Part shown: one piece after another, positions 1-7,152 of the stretch
Layout of the letters: the number at the start of each line of letters is the position of its first letter
Numbering within the stretch: the first letter of the stretch is position 1
Assembly (NCBI GenBank): GCA_026982335.1
Contig: JALSHH010000055.1
Location: 1-36,213, forward strand
DNA length: 36,213 bases
Source of the DNA: Phycisphaerales bacterium
GTDB lineage: Bacteria; Planctomycetota; Phycisphaerae; Phycisphaerales; UBA1924
Reading direction: 5' to 3'
Made by a program: the position numbers and the translations under genes
The notes under the pieces: model-generated
The model's input: only the letters and a program-made list of their open reading frames with translations
What the model was told of the DNA's origin: nothing
The model's database searches: none

Positions 1-110
1 CATTCATCCATCAGAGGCCTGCTCCGCTACGCTCCGCAACCCTCTGATGGGACAAAGGAACGCCACTGCCCTAACATAGGGAGTGGTACAGAATATGGGG
101 GCAGGTCAGT
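1..110. repeat. 110-bp inverted repeat, left copy
   Basis: This stretch is the reverse complement of 36087-36196, with one mismatch (the T of GGGTTGCGG on the complement is C in the right copy) and no gap. It contains two hairpins. One has arms CCATCAGAGG (8-17) and CCTCTGATGG (41-50). The other is built from CCACT-CCCTA and TAGGG-AGTGG around 63-86. There is no reading frame inside that looks real. Its inner edge supplies the TGA stop of the 59-aa protein. It may continue beyond the window on the left. Confidence 0.95.
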
Positions 111-285
111 CTTGTACTGCGTCGCGTAGCTTGTTTTGCATCGCAAGTGCGTCGCGAATTAATGCTACTTCTACAGCCAACGAAGGGTGATTGTCCACCA
201 TGATTTCAATCTGGCGTACTCGTTTGGTAGATAGATCGCCTTCAAGGAAACGGACAAGTTCAACTTCACTCAAATGTTTAGTCAT
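106..285 (-). CDS. Short anti-sigma-like protein, 59 aa, coupled to the sigma factor
   Basis: The start is the ATG at 285 (MTKHLSEVEL...). It overlaps the end of the upstream sigma factor gene by 8 bases, which suggests translational coupling. The pattern LSEVELVRFLEGDLS followed by an amphipathic helix resembles the N-terminal anti-sigma domain of zinc-finger anti-sigma factors (L-x-x-x-E-L-x-x-[YF]-L-[DE]-G-[ED]-L-S). The usual H-x3-C-x2-C zinc ligands are absent, and there is no membrane helix or sensor domain. The stop codon lies in the 110-bp repeat, so the protein may be a truncated remnant of a longer anti-sigma factor. The anti-sigma role is inferred from the motif and from its position. 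A longer reading from 342 would overlap the sigma gene more and has no better start signal. Confidence 0.6.
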   Translation of the reverse strand: MTKHLSEVELVRFLEGDLSTKRVRQIEIMVDNHPSLAVEVALIRDALAMQNKLRDAVQD

Positions 286-856
286 AATTATCCTCTTCTT
301 GCTCAAGGCGTAGGAAAACGGTGCGTGTATGCTTGGCGACACGAACTTTGGCCTGGTAGACGCTTTCGATACTCAGATTAAGAAACTCGCCCACTTGTTT
401 GGGGGGCCATTCGTTGATCACAAGGAGTTGGAATGCTTGGAATGTTTTTGGCTCAACTGCCAAAGTGGCTTCGTCAAGGCACTGGCGAAGCATCGCTCGA
501 TTCCACTCGATTTCCCACCATTGTTCCGTTTCTTTGGTGTACATTTCGTGTTCAAATGTTTCATACAAATCTGGGCGGATTGCTCGGATTCGATCAATGA
601 GTCTTCGCCGTGTGATTGTTCGCAAATATGCTCGAAAAGTACCATGGCTTTTTTGATAATCAAATTTAGGTAACACACGGGTCAATTCCATAAGCAAATC
701 TTGTGTGAAATCTTCAGCGTCGGCCTCGTTGAAACCGTGTAGGCGTGCGTAACCAAAAATCACCCGCCAATAGCGAGCAACCAACGCCTTCCGATCGTCT
801 TGGCTCCCTCCATCACGAATTCTGCCAAGCAAAGTTGTTGTCCCCGATTCGATCAT
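278..856 (-). CDS. ECF-type RNA polymerase sigma factor
   Basis: This 192-aa protein fits the extracytoplasmic-function sigma family, which redirects RNA polymerase to a small regulon. Region 2 is visible around residues 20-90, with ARYWRVIFGYARLHG, then DAEDFTQDLLMEL and a basic RAYLRTITRRRLIDRIR recognition helix. A region-4 helix-turn-helix follows at about residues 135-185 (PPKQVGEFLNLSIESVYQAKVR). The start at 856 is chosen because AGGGAGGG lies about 6 bases upstream; an in-frame ATG at 916 has no such site. It is followed directly by the 59-aa anti-sigma-like gene, with an 8-base overlap. The target regulon cannot be seen. Planctomycetes carry many such sigma factors. Confidence 0.85.
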   Translation of the reverse strand: MIESGTTTLLGRIRDGGSQDDRKALVARYWRVIFGYARLHGFNEADAEDFTQDLLMELTRVLPKFDYQKSHGTFRAYLRTITRRRLIDRIRAIRPDLYETFEHEMYTKETEQWWEIEWNRAMLRQCLDEATLAVEPKTFQAFQLLVINEWPPKQVGEFLNLSIESVYQAKVRVAKHTRTVFLRLEQEEDNYD

Positions 857-1021
857 GGGTCCCTCCCTTATGAAATAGTTCGAGCCCATTCTGTGTTTCT
901 GACACGAATCGATCAAGTTATGGCAAGTTTGCGGGCAATTACTCTTATTTGCGTGGCGTGATTTGCCCGTTTACCTCCAAATTTGGAGGCTGTGTTCTGG
1001 GCCCCAAAAACTTGGTCCAAG

Positions 1022-1052
1022 TGGTTTGGTTCTCCAAAACAGAACCAAACCA
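1022..1052. other. Perfect 12-bp stem-loop
   Basis: The arms TGGTTTGGTTCT (1022-1033) and AGAACCAAACCA (1041-1052) flank a 7-base loop. It lies between the sigma factor start and the tRNA-Arg. It could be part of the sigma factor leader or promoter region, or a second terminator below the tRNA. No T-run follows it directly. The rest of 857-1100 holds no gene I can recognise. Confidence 0.5.
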
Positions 1053-1103
1053 AGGTATTTGGGCTGAAAATGAAGATAAAAAAAGGGAAAGGCAAAAACA
1101 ACA

Positions 1104-1128
1104 CAAACCCTTGAATTGCAAGGGTTTG
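1104..1128 (-). terminator. Rho-independent terminator after tRNA-Arg
   Basis: The stem CAAACCCTTG / CAAGGGTTTG (10 bp) has a 5-base loop. On the minus strand it is followed by a T-rich stretch (TGTTGTTTTTG). It starts 8 bases past the 3' end of the tRNA-Arg, as expected for its terminator. Confidence 0.75.
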
Positions 1129-1135
1129 CTCAAAG

Positions 1136-1209
1136 CACGCGCGGAAGGATTCGAACCCTCAACCTCCTGATCCGTAGTCAGGTGCTCTATCCAGTTGAGC
1201 TACGCACGC
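1136..1209 (-). tRNA. tRNA-Arg(ACG)
   Basis: This is a full cloverleaf of 74 nt on the minus strand. The acceptor stem GCGTGCG pairs with CGCGCGT, with a G-U closing pair. The D-arm starts TAGCTC, the anticodon stem CCTGA/TCAGG holds loop CTACGGA (anticodon ACG), and the T-arm is GAGGG TTCGAAT CCTTC. The discriminator base is G and CCA is not encoded. Reads CGN arginine codons after A34-to-inosine editing, known for this tRNA in bacteria. Confidence 0.93.
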
Positions 1210-1365
1210 GTCGGCTGATCACTCAGCGGCCTATTAGGGTAAGCGGGGTCGCCCCAAATAGCAAGTTCGTCAGGCATGAGAGGTTGATTTCTTGGATTGA
1301 TGGGCAACAATATCCTCCCAAGAAGGGGGTGCTCCCCAGACTGACTTTTACAGGAACAAGACCCT

Positions 1366-1635
1366 ATGGCCCATTCGAACTCGGCAAAAAAACGCATCCG
1401 CCAAAACATCACCAACAGAGCTCGCAATCGTTGGCGCATCAAGAATATGCGCGCAGCCATCAAAGGGTTCGAGGATGCCCTTGCAGAAGGGTCAAATGAG
1501 CAGGCTACCCAAGCATTTCGCAATGCTGCAGCTCTGGTTGACAAAACCGCTCAAGTGGGGGTTATCCACAGCAACCAAGCAGCAAGACGCAAGAGTCGCA
1601 TGAATGCTCGGCTCAAAGCCAAAGTGCAAGGCTGA
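1366..1635 (+). CDS. rpsT: 30S ribosomal protein S20
   Basis: This 89-aa, very basic protein matches S20 in length and sequence. The N-terminus MAHSNSAKKRIRQN, the RNRWRIKNMR stretch and the C-terminal HSNQAARRKSRMNARL are typical S20 helices that bind 16S rRNA in the small subunit. It is monocistronic: a tRNA gene lies upstream on the other strand and a clear terminator follows at 1694. An AGGA precedes the ATG by about 10 bases. Confidence 0.97.
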   Translation: MAHSNSAKKRIRQNITNRARNRWRIKNMRAAIKGFEDALAEGSNEQATQAFRNAAALVDKTAQVGVIHSNQAARRKSRMNARLKAKVQG

Positions 1636-1693
1636 TCAAACGCCTGTGCACCGGTGTGCTATGCACAGGACTTTGAATAAGAGGACCATTTCG

Positions 1694-1722
1694 GCTCGAC
1701 CACTTCAGGTCGAGCTTTTTTG
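1694..1722 (+). terminator. Rho-independent terminator after rpsT
   Basis: The stem GCTCGACC / GGTCGAGC has a 6-base loop (ACTTCA) and is followed by TTTTTTG. It lies 58 bases after the rpsT stop and before the next gene on the same strand, so it separates the two transcripts. Confidence 0.85.
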
Positions 1723-1769
1723 TTTCAATGCCTATCTTTCCACCCAAGGGACGGGTGGCAGAGGGGACC

Positions 1770-2576
1770 ATGAATCAACGACAGAAAAATCAACCCACGG
1801 TGTTGCCGACCCAGACCCGATCCGGGACTGGGCTTATGAACAGCGGGTACTTTGAACTCTCCTCACGCCCATTGCACATTCTGGTCTTCCTCCTCCCCAT
1901 CATCGCCTTCTATGAAATTGGATCGATGGGGCTCTTGGGATCAGGCGAAGTGGCCAAGCTTGAAGCTCAAGATATGCTCGTGCGCTTCTTCGATCTCTTC
2001 GGTACCCTCGGGCTGCACCTGCCTGCCTTTGCATTAATTGTCATTCTCTTACTCCAGCATATCCTCAGCAAAGATACATGGCGGATCGTGCCCATCATTC
2101 CCTTTGCGATGATTGTCGAATCGGCATTTTTGACTTGGCCTTTGATTATTCTTGTCATCATCCTCAATCCTCAGGCATCGGGTATGATGATCCAAATGGA
2201 CTCAGGCTTGGCCTCGCACACCTTCTGGGAAGGGCTCTACCTCTCATTCGGTGCCGGGCTCTACGAGGAAATGCTCTTTCGATTGGTGCTTATCACCATC
2301 CTGCACTTCCTGATTACTGATGTGTTGAGTTTCAAAGATCGAACCGGGAAGATTGTAGCCGTCCTCCTCTCGGCCTTTGCCTTTGCATGGCTCCACGACG
2401 GGGTCTATGTACCAAGCTCAGGGCTCAACTTTCGTCTCGCCGCCTTCTACACCATCGCGGGGGTATATTTCGGGATTTTATTCCTCATGCGTGGGCTAGG
2501 ATTGGCGGTGGGGGCCCATCTCATGTATGATTTGTTGGTCTTTGTCGTGATGCCCGGAATTCAAGACCAGTCCTGA
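1770..2576 (+). CDS. CPBP-family intramembrane metalloprotease (CAAX protease-like)
   Basis: This 268-aa polytopic membrane protein has about six to eight hydrophobic segments. It carries the CPBP (Abi/CAAX protease) motifs in order: EEMLFR at residues 166-171 (the EExxxR motif 1), a histidine in FAWLHDG near 209 (motif 2), and HLMYD near 250 (motif 3). In the family these residues bind a metal and cleave substrates inside the membrane; roles range from prenyl-protein processing to bacteriocin immunity. The substrate here is unknown. The start at 1770 is chosen because GAGGGG lies about 4 bases upstream; a longer frame from 1728 would start inside the upstream terminator region. No neighbouring gene suggests a specific job. 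Confidence 0.88.
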   Translation: MNQRQKNQPTVLPTQTRSGTGLMNSGYFELSSRPLHILVFLLPIIAFYEIGSMGLLGSGEVAKLEAQDMLVRFFDLFGTLGLHLPAFALIVILLLQHILSKDTWRIVPIIPFAMIVESAFLTWPLIILVIILNPQASGMMIQMDSGLASHTFWEGLYLSFGAGLYEEMLFRLVLITILHFLITDVLSFKDRTGKIVAVLLSAFAFAWLHDGVYVPSSGLNFRLAAFYTIAGVYFGILFLMRGLGLAVGAHLMYDLLVFVVMPGIQDQS

Positions 2577-2713
2577 TTATGAAATTAGATCAGCATTAAT
2601 CCCCATTGGGCTTCATGATCCAGATTTCGTGAACAAATAGGGATGCATGATTTGTTTTCGTCTGGTATAGTGGGTACATCGACTCCTGCCCTTCCATGTC
2701 ATGGAGATACCCG

Positions 2714-3022
2714 ATGCCAGACCTTGATTTTGCACTCGACGGCCTCTACGCCTGTGGTTGGTGGCCAAAGGACGGTGATCAATGCCTGCAACATACCGAC
2801 GGTCGGTGGTATCCAGGTGAGTCCATGATTCTTGATTCTTTTGCCGAGTTGTTTGCTGTTCCTGATATTAGGAAATCGCCATCTTCCATCGCAGTCGAAG
2901 TCGTCTGGCGATCACCAAGGCGAGGGCGACAATCGGTACTCGGACGATCACGGGAGGAAGCCTTGATTCTTGCTTTTACCAGCCTCTACCTAGAAATTCA
3001 TGCGTTCCCTGTACACTTGTGA
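2714..3022 (+). CDS. Hypothetical protein, 102 aa
   Basis: I do not recognise this gene. The start at 2714 (MPDLDFALDG...) has GGAGA a few bases upstream. The N-terminal third is rich in tryptophan, cysteine and aspartate (CGWWPKDGDQCLQHTDGRWY), which suggests a small folded module. The C-terminal half (RSPRRGRQSVLGRSREEALILAFTSLYLE) is basic and then helical. There is no signal peptide or membrane segment, so it is probably cytoplasmic. It stands alone between the CPBP protease gene and tRNA-Glu. The composition is more regular than a random frame, but support is modest. Confidence 0.6.
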   Translation: MPDLDFALDGLYACGWWPKDGDQCLQHTDGRWYPGESMILDSFAELFAVPDIRKSPSSIAVEVVWRSPRRGRQSVLGRSREEALILAFTSLYLEIHAFPVHL

Positions 3023-3131
3023 CCAAATCTGTATCAGTTCCAATCTTTTGCACGAAATCATACCTAGCCGGGATCATCTCTGCTTGACGATTCACTTCGC
3101 AGGCGTACTATTGCCCCTGACAACCGTCCTT

Positions 3132-3206
3132 GGCCCCATCGTCTAGCCAGGTCCAGGACACCAGGTTTTCATCCTGGTAACGCGGGTTCAAATCCCGCTG
3201 GGGTCA
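3132..3206 (+). tRNA. tRNA-Glu(TTC)
   Basis: This is a cloverleaf of 75 nt. The acceptor GGCCCCA pairs with TGGGGTC, with one G-U pair. The anticodon stem CCAGG/CCTGG holds loop TTTTCAT (anticodon TTC), and the T-arm is GCGGG TTCAAAT CCCGC. The discriminator is A and CCA is not encoded. A strong terminator follows 5 bases later. Confidence 0.95.
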
Positions 3207-3210
3207 TTGG

Positions 3211-3243
3211 CCGGAGATTCTCTCTCAGAATCTCCGGTTTTTT
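3211..3243 (+). terminator. Rho-independent terminator after tRNA-Glu
   Basis: The 11-bp stem CCGGAGATTCT / AGAATCTCCGG has a 5-base loop and is followed by six T. It begins 5 bases after the tRNA-Glu discriminator base. Confidence 0.92.
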
Positions 3244-3290
3244 CATGCCAACTTTGTCCATATCCACACTTTCTTTCCTATTTCACTTTC

Positions 3291-4001
3291 CTATTTCAAT
3301 CCCAGCTCATCAACCACTGTTTGGATGACATCGAAGTCAAAACCACGCCGGGCGAGCCGACCCGTGATTCGCCGAATCCGAACCTCAGGCTCGTGCCGAT
3401 CCGAAATCGATCGCGCAGCCGACTGCGCCAATTTGCGTGCATCAGCCACCACATCACGCTCTTCGAGCGCTTCGTCAAGCACCATGCTGATGATGCCTTC
3501 CTCGATTCCTTTCTCCCGGAGCTTGCCTTCAAGCAGCCGACGACCCGCCGGATTTCGGATCAACTGATTTCGTACCACCATTCGGGCATAGTTCTCATCA
3601 TCGAGCACCTGCAGTTCGGTCAGCTTCTCGATCGTCCACGCGATCGCTTCGGGTTCGTATCCATACTCCTTGAGTTTGCGCCTGAGTTCCTTGCCCGATT
3701 TGGCCCGCTTGGTCAGGATGCGAATCCCTGCCCGGTAGGCATTGCCTCGGGCGAGTTCATCGGCGAGCGACGCAGCCAAGTCTCGTGTCCAGGCGGTGCC
3801 GACTTCGAGTTTGAGATCAGCTTTGGTGTTGAGCAGAATCCGTCCAAGCCGACGTCGATCGACAAACAGCGTCACCCGTGCCGGATCATCTTTGCACGGA
3901 TGGAGCGAGGTGATCGAAACCGACCCATCAAGGGCGAGCGGTTCGATGTCCTTCTTTGTGTCCTTGCGAGGATACCGAGGATATCGGGTGGGTCGGCTCA
4001 T
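3291..4001 (-). CDS. recX: Regulatory protein RecX
   Basis: This 236-aa protein shows the RecX architecture of repeated three-helix units: RAGIRILTKRAKSGKELRRKLKEYGY..., LDDENYARMVVRNQLI, GRRLLEGKLREKGI, and a final RITGRLARRGFDFDVIQTVVDEL. In the family RecX binds RecA filaments and limits their growth, which tunes recombination and SOS. An N-terminal extension of about 90 residues precedes the core, longer than in many RecX proteins. The ATG overlaps the stop of the upstream TPR gene (ATGA), so the two are translationally coupled. recA is not in the window. Confidence 0.88.
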   Translation of the reverse strand: MSRPTRYPRYPRKDTKKDIEPLALDGSVSITSLHPCKDDPARVTLFVDRRRLGRILLNTKADLKLEVGTAWTRDLAASLADELARGNAYRAGIRILTKRAKSGKELRRKLKEYGYEPEAIAWTIEKLTELQVLDDENYARMVVRNQLIRNPAGRRLLEGKLREKGIEEGIISMVLDEALEERDVVADARKLAQSAARSISDRHEPEVRIRRITGRLARRGFDFDVIQTVVDELGLK

Positions 4002-4306
4002 GCCAAAGATTCTAACAGCTCCATCAACTCAGATACGGCATGCCCGTCATTGATCTGCTCGGCGGCCTGAATTCCCGCCTCAATCACTTCTTTGGCCTCA
4101 TCAGACCGGCCGAGCTGATCGAGTGTTTGTCCCTTGAAGTAGTACGCGTAGCAGTAAGTCGGGTCGAGTTCGATGACCTTGGTATAGCAGGTAAGGGCCT
4201 GATTAAGTTTGCCCGCTTTGGCGAGTTCTTGCCCGAGCCCATAATGCACAAAGGGATCATCAGGGGCGAGTGCGAGCAGTTTTTCAAGTTGGCCAATTGT
4301 GGGCAT
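3998..4306 (-). CDS. TPR-repeat protein, 102 aa
   Basis: This short cytoplasmic protein has about two tetratricopeptide repeats. FVHYGLGQELAKAGKLNQALTCYTKVIELDP at residues 19-49 is a near-consensus TPR, followed by CYAYYFKGQTLDQLGRSDEAKEVIEAGIQAA. TPRs form helical scaffolds for protein contacts. It lies just upstream of recX and overlaps it by 4 bases (ATGA), so it is probably co-transcribed and coupled. No functional link between the two can be read from the sequence. The acidic C-terminal tail (SELMELLESLA) ends the protein. Confidence 0.85.
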   Translation of the reverse strand: MPTIGQLEKLLALAPDDPFVHYGLGQELAKAGKLNQALTCYTKVIELDPTYCYAYYFKGQTLDQLGRSDEAKEVIEAGIQAAEQINDGHAVSELMELLESLA

Positions 4307-4403
4307 CAGATATGCTCTACAAAGAAGTGGGGTAAGTTGAGAATATCAGGCAAGTGCGTAAAAACGGGAGGCCTATATCCAGGCATGTCCTCGATTGCAT
4401 CGC

Positions 4404-5264
4404 TCATTTTGAATAATCGAACACGCCTCGACCTGATTTGTTGCCAAGCCGACCTGCAACCACCAATTGCTTGAGCAGCGGGCACGCCCGATATCGATCG
4501 TTATTGAGCCCGTCGGCCATCACATCCATGATATGGACACAGGTGTCAAGCCCGATGAAATCGGCCAGACGCAGCGGGCCCATCGGATGCGCCATGCCCA
4601 GTTTCATGATCTCATCAATATGCTCGGGCTCGGCGACGCCTTCCATCCACGCATAGAACGCCTCGTTAATCATCGGCATCAAAATCCGGTTCGACACAAA
4701 ACCCGCCCGGTCATTGGCAGGCACCGCGATTTTGCCCATCGCTTCGGATAGTGCAATCGTACGCTTGGTGGTCTCTTCGCTCGTTGCCAATCCATTGATG
4801 ACCTCAACGAGTTTCATCACCGGCACCGGGTTGAAAAAGTGCATCCCGATAAATCGATCCGCAGCATCGCCCACACTTGTCGCCAACTCGGTGATCGAGA
4901 TCGACGAGGTGTTCGAGGCGAGAATCTGCTTGTCCGTAAATCGCTCGGCCAATCCGGCGAAAATCTGTTTCTTGATCTCCAGATCCTCAACCACCGCTTC
5001 GATCACGATGTCGGCATCATTGAGGTAGTTCAGATCGGTGACATAGGTCAGCTTGTCCTTGGCACTCTTGAGTTCATCATCACTCATCCGTCCCTTTTCG
5101 ACGGCGCGGGCAAGGAGTTTGTCGTGGAGTCCTTCGCACCGGATTAGCGCATCGGAATCGAGGTCATAGACGATGGTCTCGAATCCGTTGACGGCCGAAA
5201 TTTGGGCGATCCCGCCGCCCATTTGTCCGCTGCCGATGATCGCGACTGTGTTGATTCCGTGCAT
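4404..5264 (-). CDS. 3-hydroxybutyryl-CoA (3-hydroxyacyl-CoA) dehydrogenase
   Basis: This 286-aa enzyme oxidises 3-hydroxyacyl-CoA to 3-oxoacyl-CoA with NAD(P), in butanoate or fatty-acid metabolism. The Rossmann dinucleotide motif GSGQMGGG lies at residues 11-18. NTSSISI and the HFFNPVPVMKLVEVI stretch hold the family's catalytic serine and histidine region. The C-terminal helical domain contains DRAGFVSNRILMPMINEA and GPLRLADFIGLD. The length fits the stand-alone Hbd/PaaH family. The start at 5264 has AAAGGAG 7 bases upstream. It is divergent from the B12/MeaB fusion gene, with a 171-base shared upstream region, which may reflect linked acyl-CoA metabolism. Confidence 0.93.
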   Translation of the reverse strand: MHGINTVAIIGSGQMGGGIAQISAVNGFETIVYDLDSDALIRCEGLHDKLLARAVEKGRMSDDELKSAKDKLTYVTDLNYLNDADIVIEAVVEDLEIKKQIFAGLAERFTDKQILASNTSSISITELATSVGDAADRFIGMHFFNPVPVMKLVEVINGLATSEETTKRTIALSEAMGKIAVPANDRAGFVSNRILMPMINEAFYAWMEGVAEPEHIDEIMKLGMAHPMGPLRLADFIGLDTCVHIMDVMADGLNNDRYRACPLLKQLVVAGRLGNKSGRGVFDYSK

Positions 5265-5435
5265 CGTCTTTCTCCTTTGAACATGGTGTCAAATGTGATT
5301 TAAACCGGGTCAAAATCATAGACATGAGCCCCGATGTTGTCGCCTGGATCGAATCAAACCAACCGGGCAAATCCATGAATCCACGCATAGAATCTCGCCT
5401 GTCCGATGATCCGTTGATTTCACAAGGATTCACCC

Positions 5436-6596
5436 ATGGCCCATCAACTCGGCGAAGCGACCAGTGCCTTTGAGAAACTCGATCGGTGTGCCGATCTTGA
5501 CCACCGACCCCGTGTGCTCCTCGGAAAGATGGGGCTCGATGGACATGACCGAGGCGTCAAGGTCATCGCGCGCGCTTTGCGAGACAGCGGCGTCCATGTC
5601 ATCTATTCCGGGCTCTGGCAGACCCCGGCCTCGCTGGCGATCTCCGCCCGCGACGAGGATGCCGATGTCATCGCAGCCTCGATGATGTCCAACTCTCACC
5701 TTGTGCTCGGCAAGCGACTCGTCGACTCGATGAACGAAGTCGGACGACCCGACATCCCCGTCCTCATGGGTGGCATCTTGCCCCAAAACGATATTGCCAA
5801 GCTGATCGACATGGGCATCCGTGAATGTTTTCCTACGGGCACTGGGCTTATCGACATTGTCAATGCAGTCAAATCAACGGTTCATCCTCAGAGCCAACTC
5901 ATTGCTTCGGGCCATGCCAGCGCCCAGCTTTCGCGTGATATCTCCCTGATGCACAATGGAAAAGAGATGCGCCTCGATGCAATCAGGAGGCGGCCAAAGC
6001 GCGTCATCGGTTTCACCGGCTCGCCGGGCGCGGGCAAAAGCACCCTTGTTGCCCAGCTTGCTCGCGAACACTTCGTCCACGCTCAGAAAGATCCGTCCGT
6101 GGGACGATGCGCCGTCCTCGCGTTTGATCCCAAGAGCCCGATCACCAACGGTGCATTGCTTGGCGATCGGCTCCGCGTTGATTTCAACAATATTGGCGAG
6201 CATATCTATTACCACTCCCTCGCAATCCGAGGCGAGGACTACCACGGGCTCAACGAAATCATCGAGCTCATCGGGGGCGCCTGCCAAGGCAACGATCGCT
6301 ACGACACCCTCTATGTCGAAACCGTCGGCGCCGGGCAGAACGAAACCATGATCCGCGAGTTTGTCGATACCACCGCGGTTGTCCTGACCCCGGGCATGGG
6401 TGATGCGGTTCAGATGGACAAAGCCGGGATTCTTGAAATTGCCGACATCTTTGTGTGCAACAAGGCCGACTATCCCGGGGAGGATGATCTCGTCCGCGAT
6501 CTCCGCGATATTGCAGGCAAGACCCCGATCATCGAAACCATCGCCACCCATGCCAAAGGCATCCCCGAACTCTTCGATACCCTGATGCAATCATGA
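5436..6596 (+). CDS. B12-binding domain fused to MeaB/ArgK-type GTPase
   Basis: This 386-aa protein joins two parts of an acyl-CoA mutase system. Residues about 25-145 are a cobalamin-binding domain like the C-terminus of methylmalonyl-CoA mutase, with the DxHxxG motif (D35, H37, G40) that displaces the lower B12 ligand. Residues about 185-386 are a G3E GTPase of the MeaB type: Walker A GSPGAGKS (195-202), ETVGAGQNE (295-303) and NKAD (342-345). In the family the GTPase gates loading and rescue of the B12 cofactor. IcmF has this B12-then-GTPase order followed by the mutase barrel; here the barrel is absent, so a separate large subunit must be encoded elsewhere. AAGGA precedes the ATG. The stop overlaps the next start (ATGA). 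Confidence 0.92.
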   Translation: MAHQLGEATSAFEKLDRCADLDHRPRVLLGKMGLDGHDRGVKVIARALRDSGVHVIYSGLWQTPASLAISARDEDADVIAASMMSNSHLVLGKRLVDSMNEVGRPDIPVLMGGILPQNDIAKLIDMGIRECFPTGTGLIDIVNAVKSTVHPQSQLIASGHASAQLSRDISLMHNGKEMRLDAIRRRPKRVIGFTGSPGAGKSTLVAQLAREHFVHAQKDPSVGRCAVLAFDPKSPITNGALLGDRLRVDFNNIGEHIYYHSLAIRGEDYHGLNEIIELIGGACQGNDRYDTLYVETVGAGQNETMIREFVDTTAVVLTPGMGDAVQMDKAGILEIADIFVCNKADYPGEDDLVRDLRDIAGKTPIIETIATHAKGIPELFDTLMQS

Positions 6597-7144
6597 ACAC
6601 AGACGATCTCATCATGCCTTTGGTCATCGAAGCTGCCAATTTGCTCCGCGAAAAACAGCACACATTGGCAACGGTCGAGAGCTGCACCGGTGGGATGGTT
6701 GGTGCCGCCCTGACCACTTTGCCAGGCATCTCGGATGTCTACTTCGGCGGGTATATCACCTATTCAAACATGGCCAAGCAGGTGGCGGTGAGAGTCAAGC
6801 CACGGACACTCGCCCAGCACGGTGCGGTGAGTGCACAGGTTGCGGTCGAAATGGCCAAAGGCGGTCGTCGCAAACTTCTGACGACCCACGCCCTCTCCAT
6901 CACCGGCATCGCAGGGCCTGACGGCGGCTCACCTAGTAAACCGATCGGGACGGTCTGGATATGCGTCCTGAGTCATTTTGAAGAAGTCGATTGCCGACGG
7001 TTCATCTTCCCCGGTGATCGTGTCAGCGTCCGCGATCAGGCAGCGTGCGCAGCCCTGACCATGCTGATTCAGAATATCCGTGCGATCGAATCCCAACCAC
7101 TCGACCATCAACACAAACAGATTCACGAGCAAACTCAGGTATAG
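6593..7144 (+). CDS. pncC: CinA C-terminal family protein, nicotinamide-nucleotide amidohydrolase
   Basis: This 183-aa protein corresponds to the stand-alone CinA C-terminal domain. Family members of this type deamidate nicotinamide mononucleotide to nicotinate mononucleotide, recycling NMN. Visible motifs are TVESCTGGMVGAALT near residue 25, YFGGYITYSNMAKQ, GAVSAQVAVEMA and SITGIAGPDGGSPSKPIGTVWI, all typical. The start codon overlaps the stop of the B12/MeaB gene, and thiS follows after 8 bases, so the three genes probably form one transcript. The N-terminal COG1058 domain of full-length CinA is missing, as in many pncC genes. Confidence 0.9.
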   Translation: MNTDDLIMPLVIEAANLLREKQHTLATVESCTGGMVGAALTTLPGISDVYFGGYITYSNMAKQVAVRVKPRTLAQHGAVSAQVAVEMAKGGRRKLLTTHALSITGIAGPDGGSPSKPIGTVWICVLSHFEEVDCRRFIFPGDRVSVRDQAACAALTMLIQNIRAIESQPLDHQHKQIHEQTQV

Positions 7145-7152
7145 ACTCTCCC

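Noticed and set aside
3207..4070. Long open frame on the plus strand opposite recX
   Set aside because: It mirrors recX codons, has no ribosome site and no protein-like composition. The minus-strand RecX has clear family motifs.
5874..6590. Antisense frame across the GTPase half of the B12/MeaB fusion
   Set aside because: It is produced by codon bias of the true gene; the plus-strand product has complete GTPase motifs.
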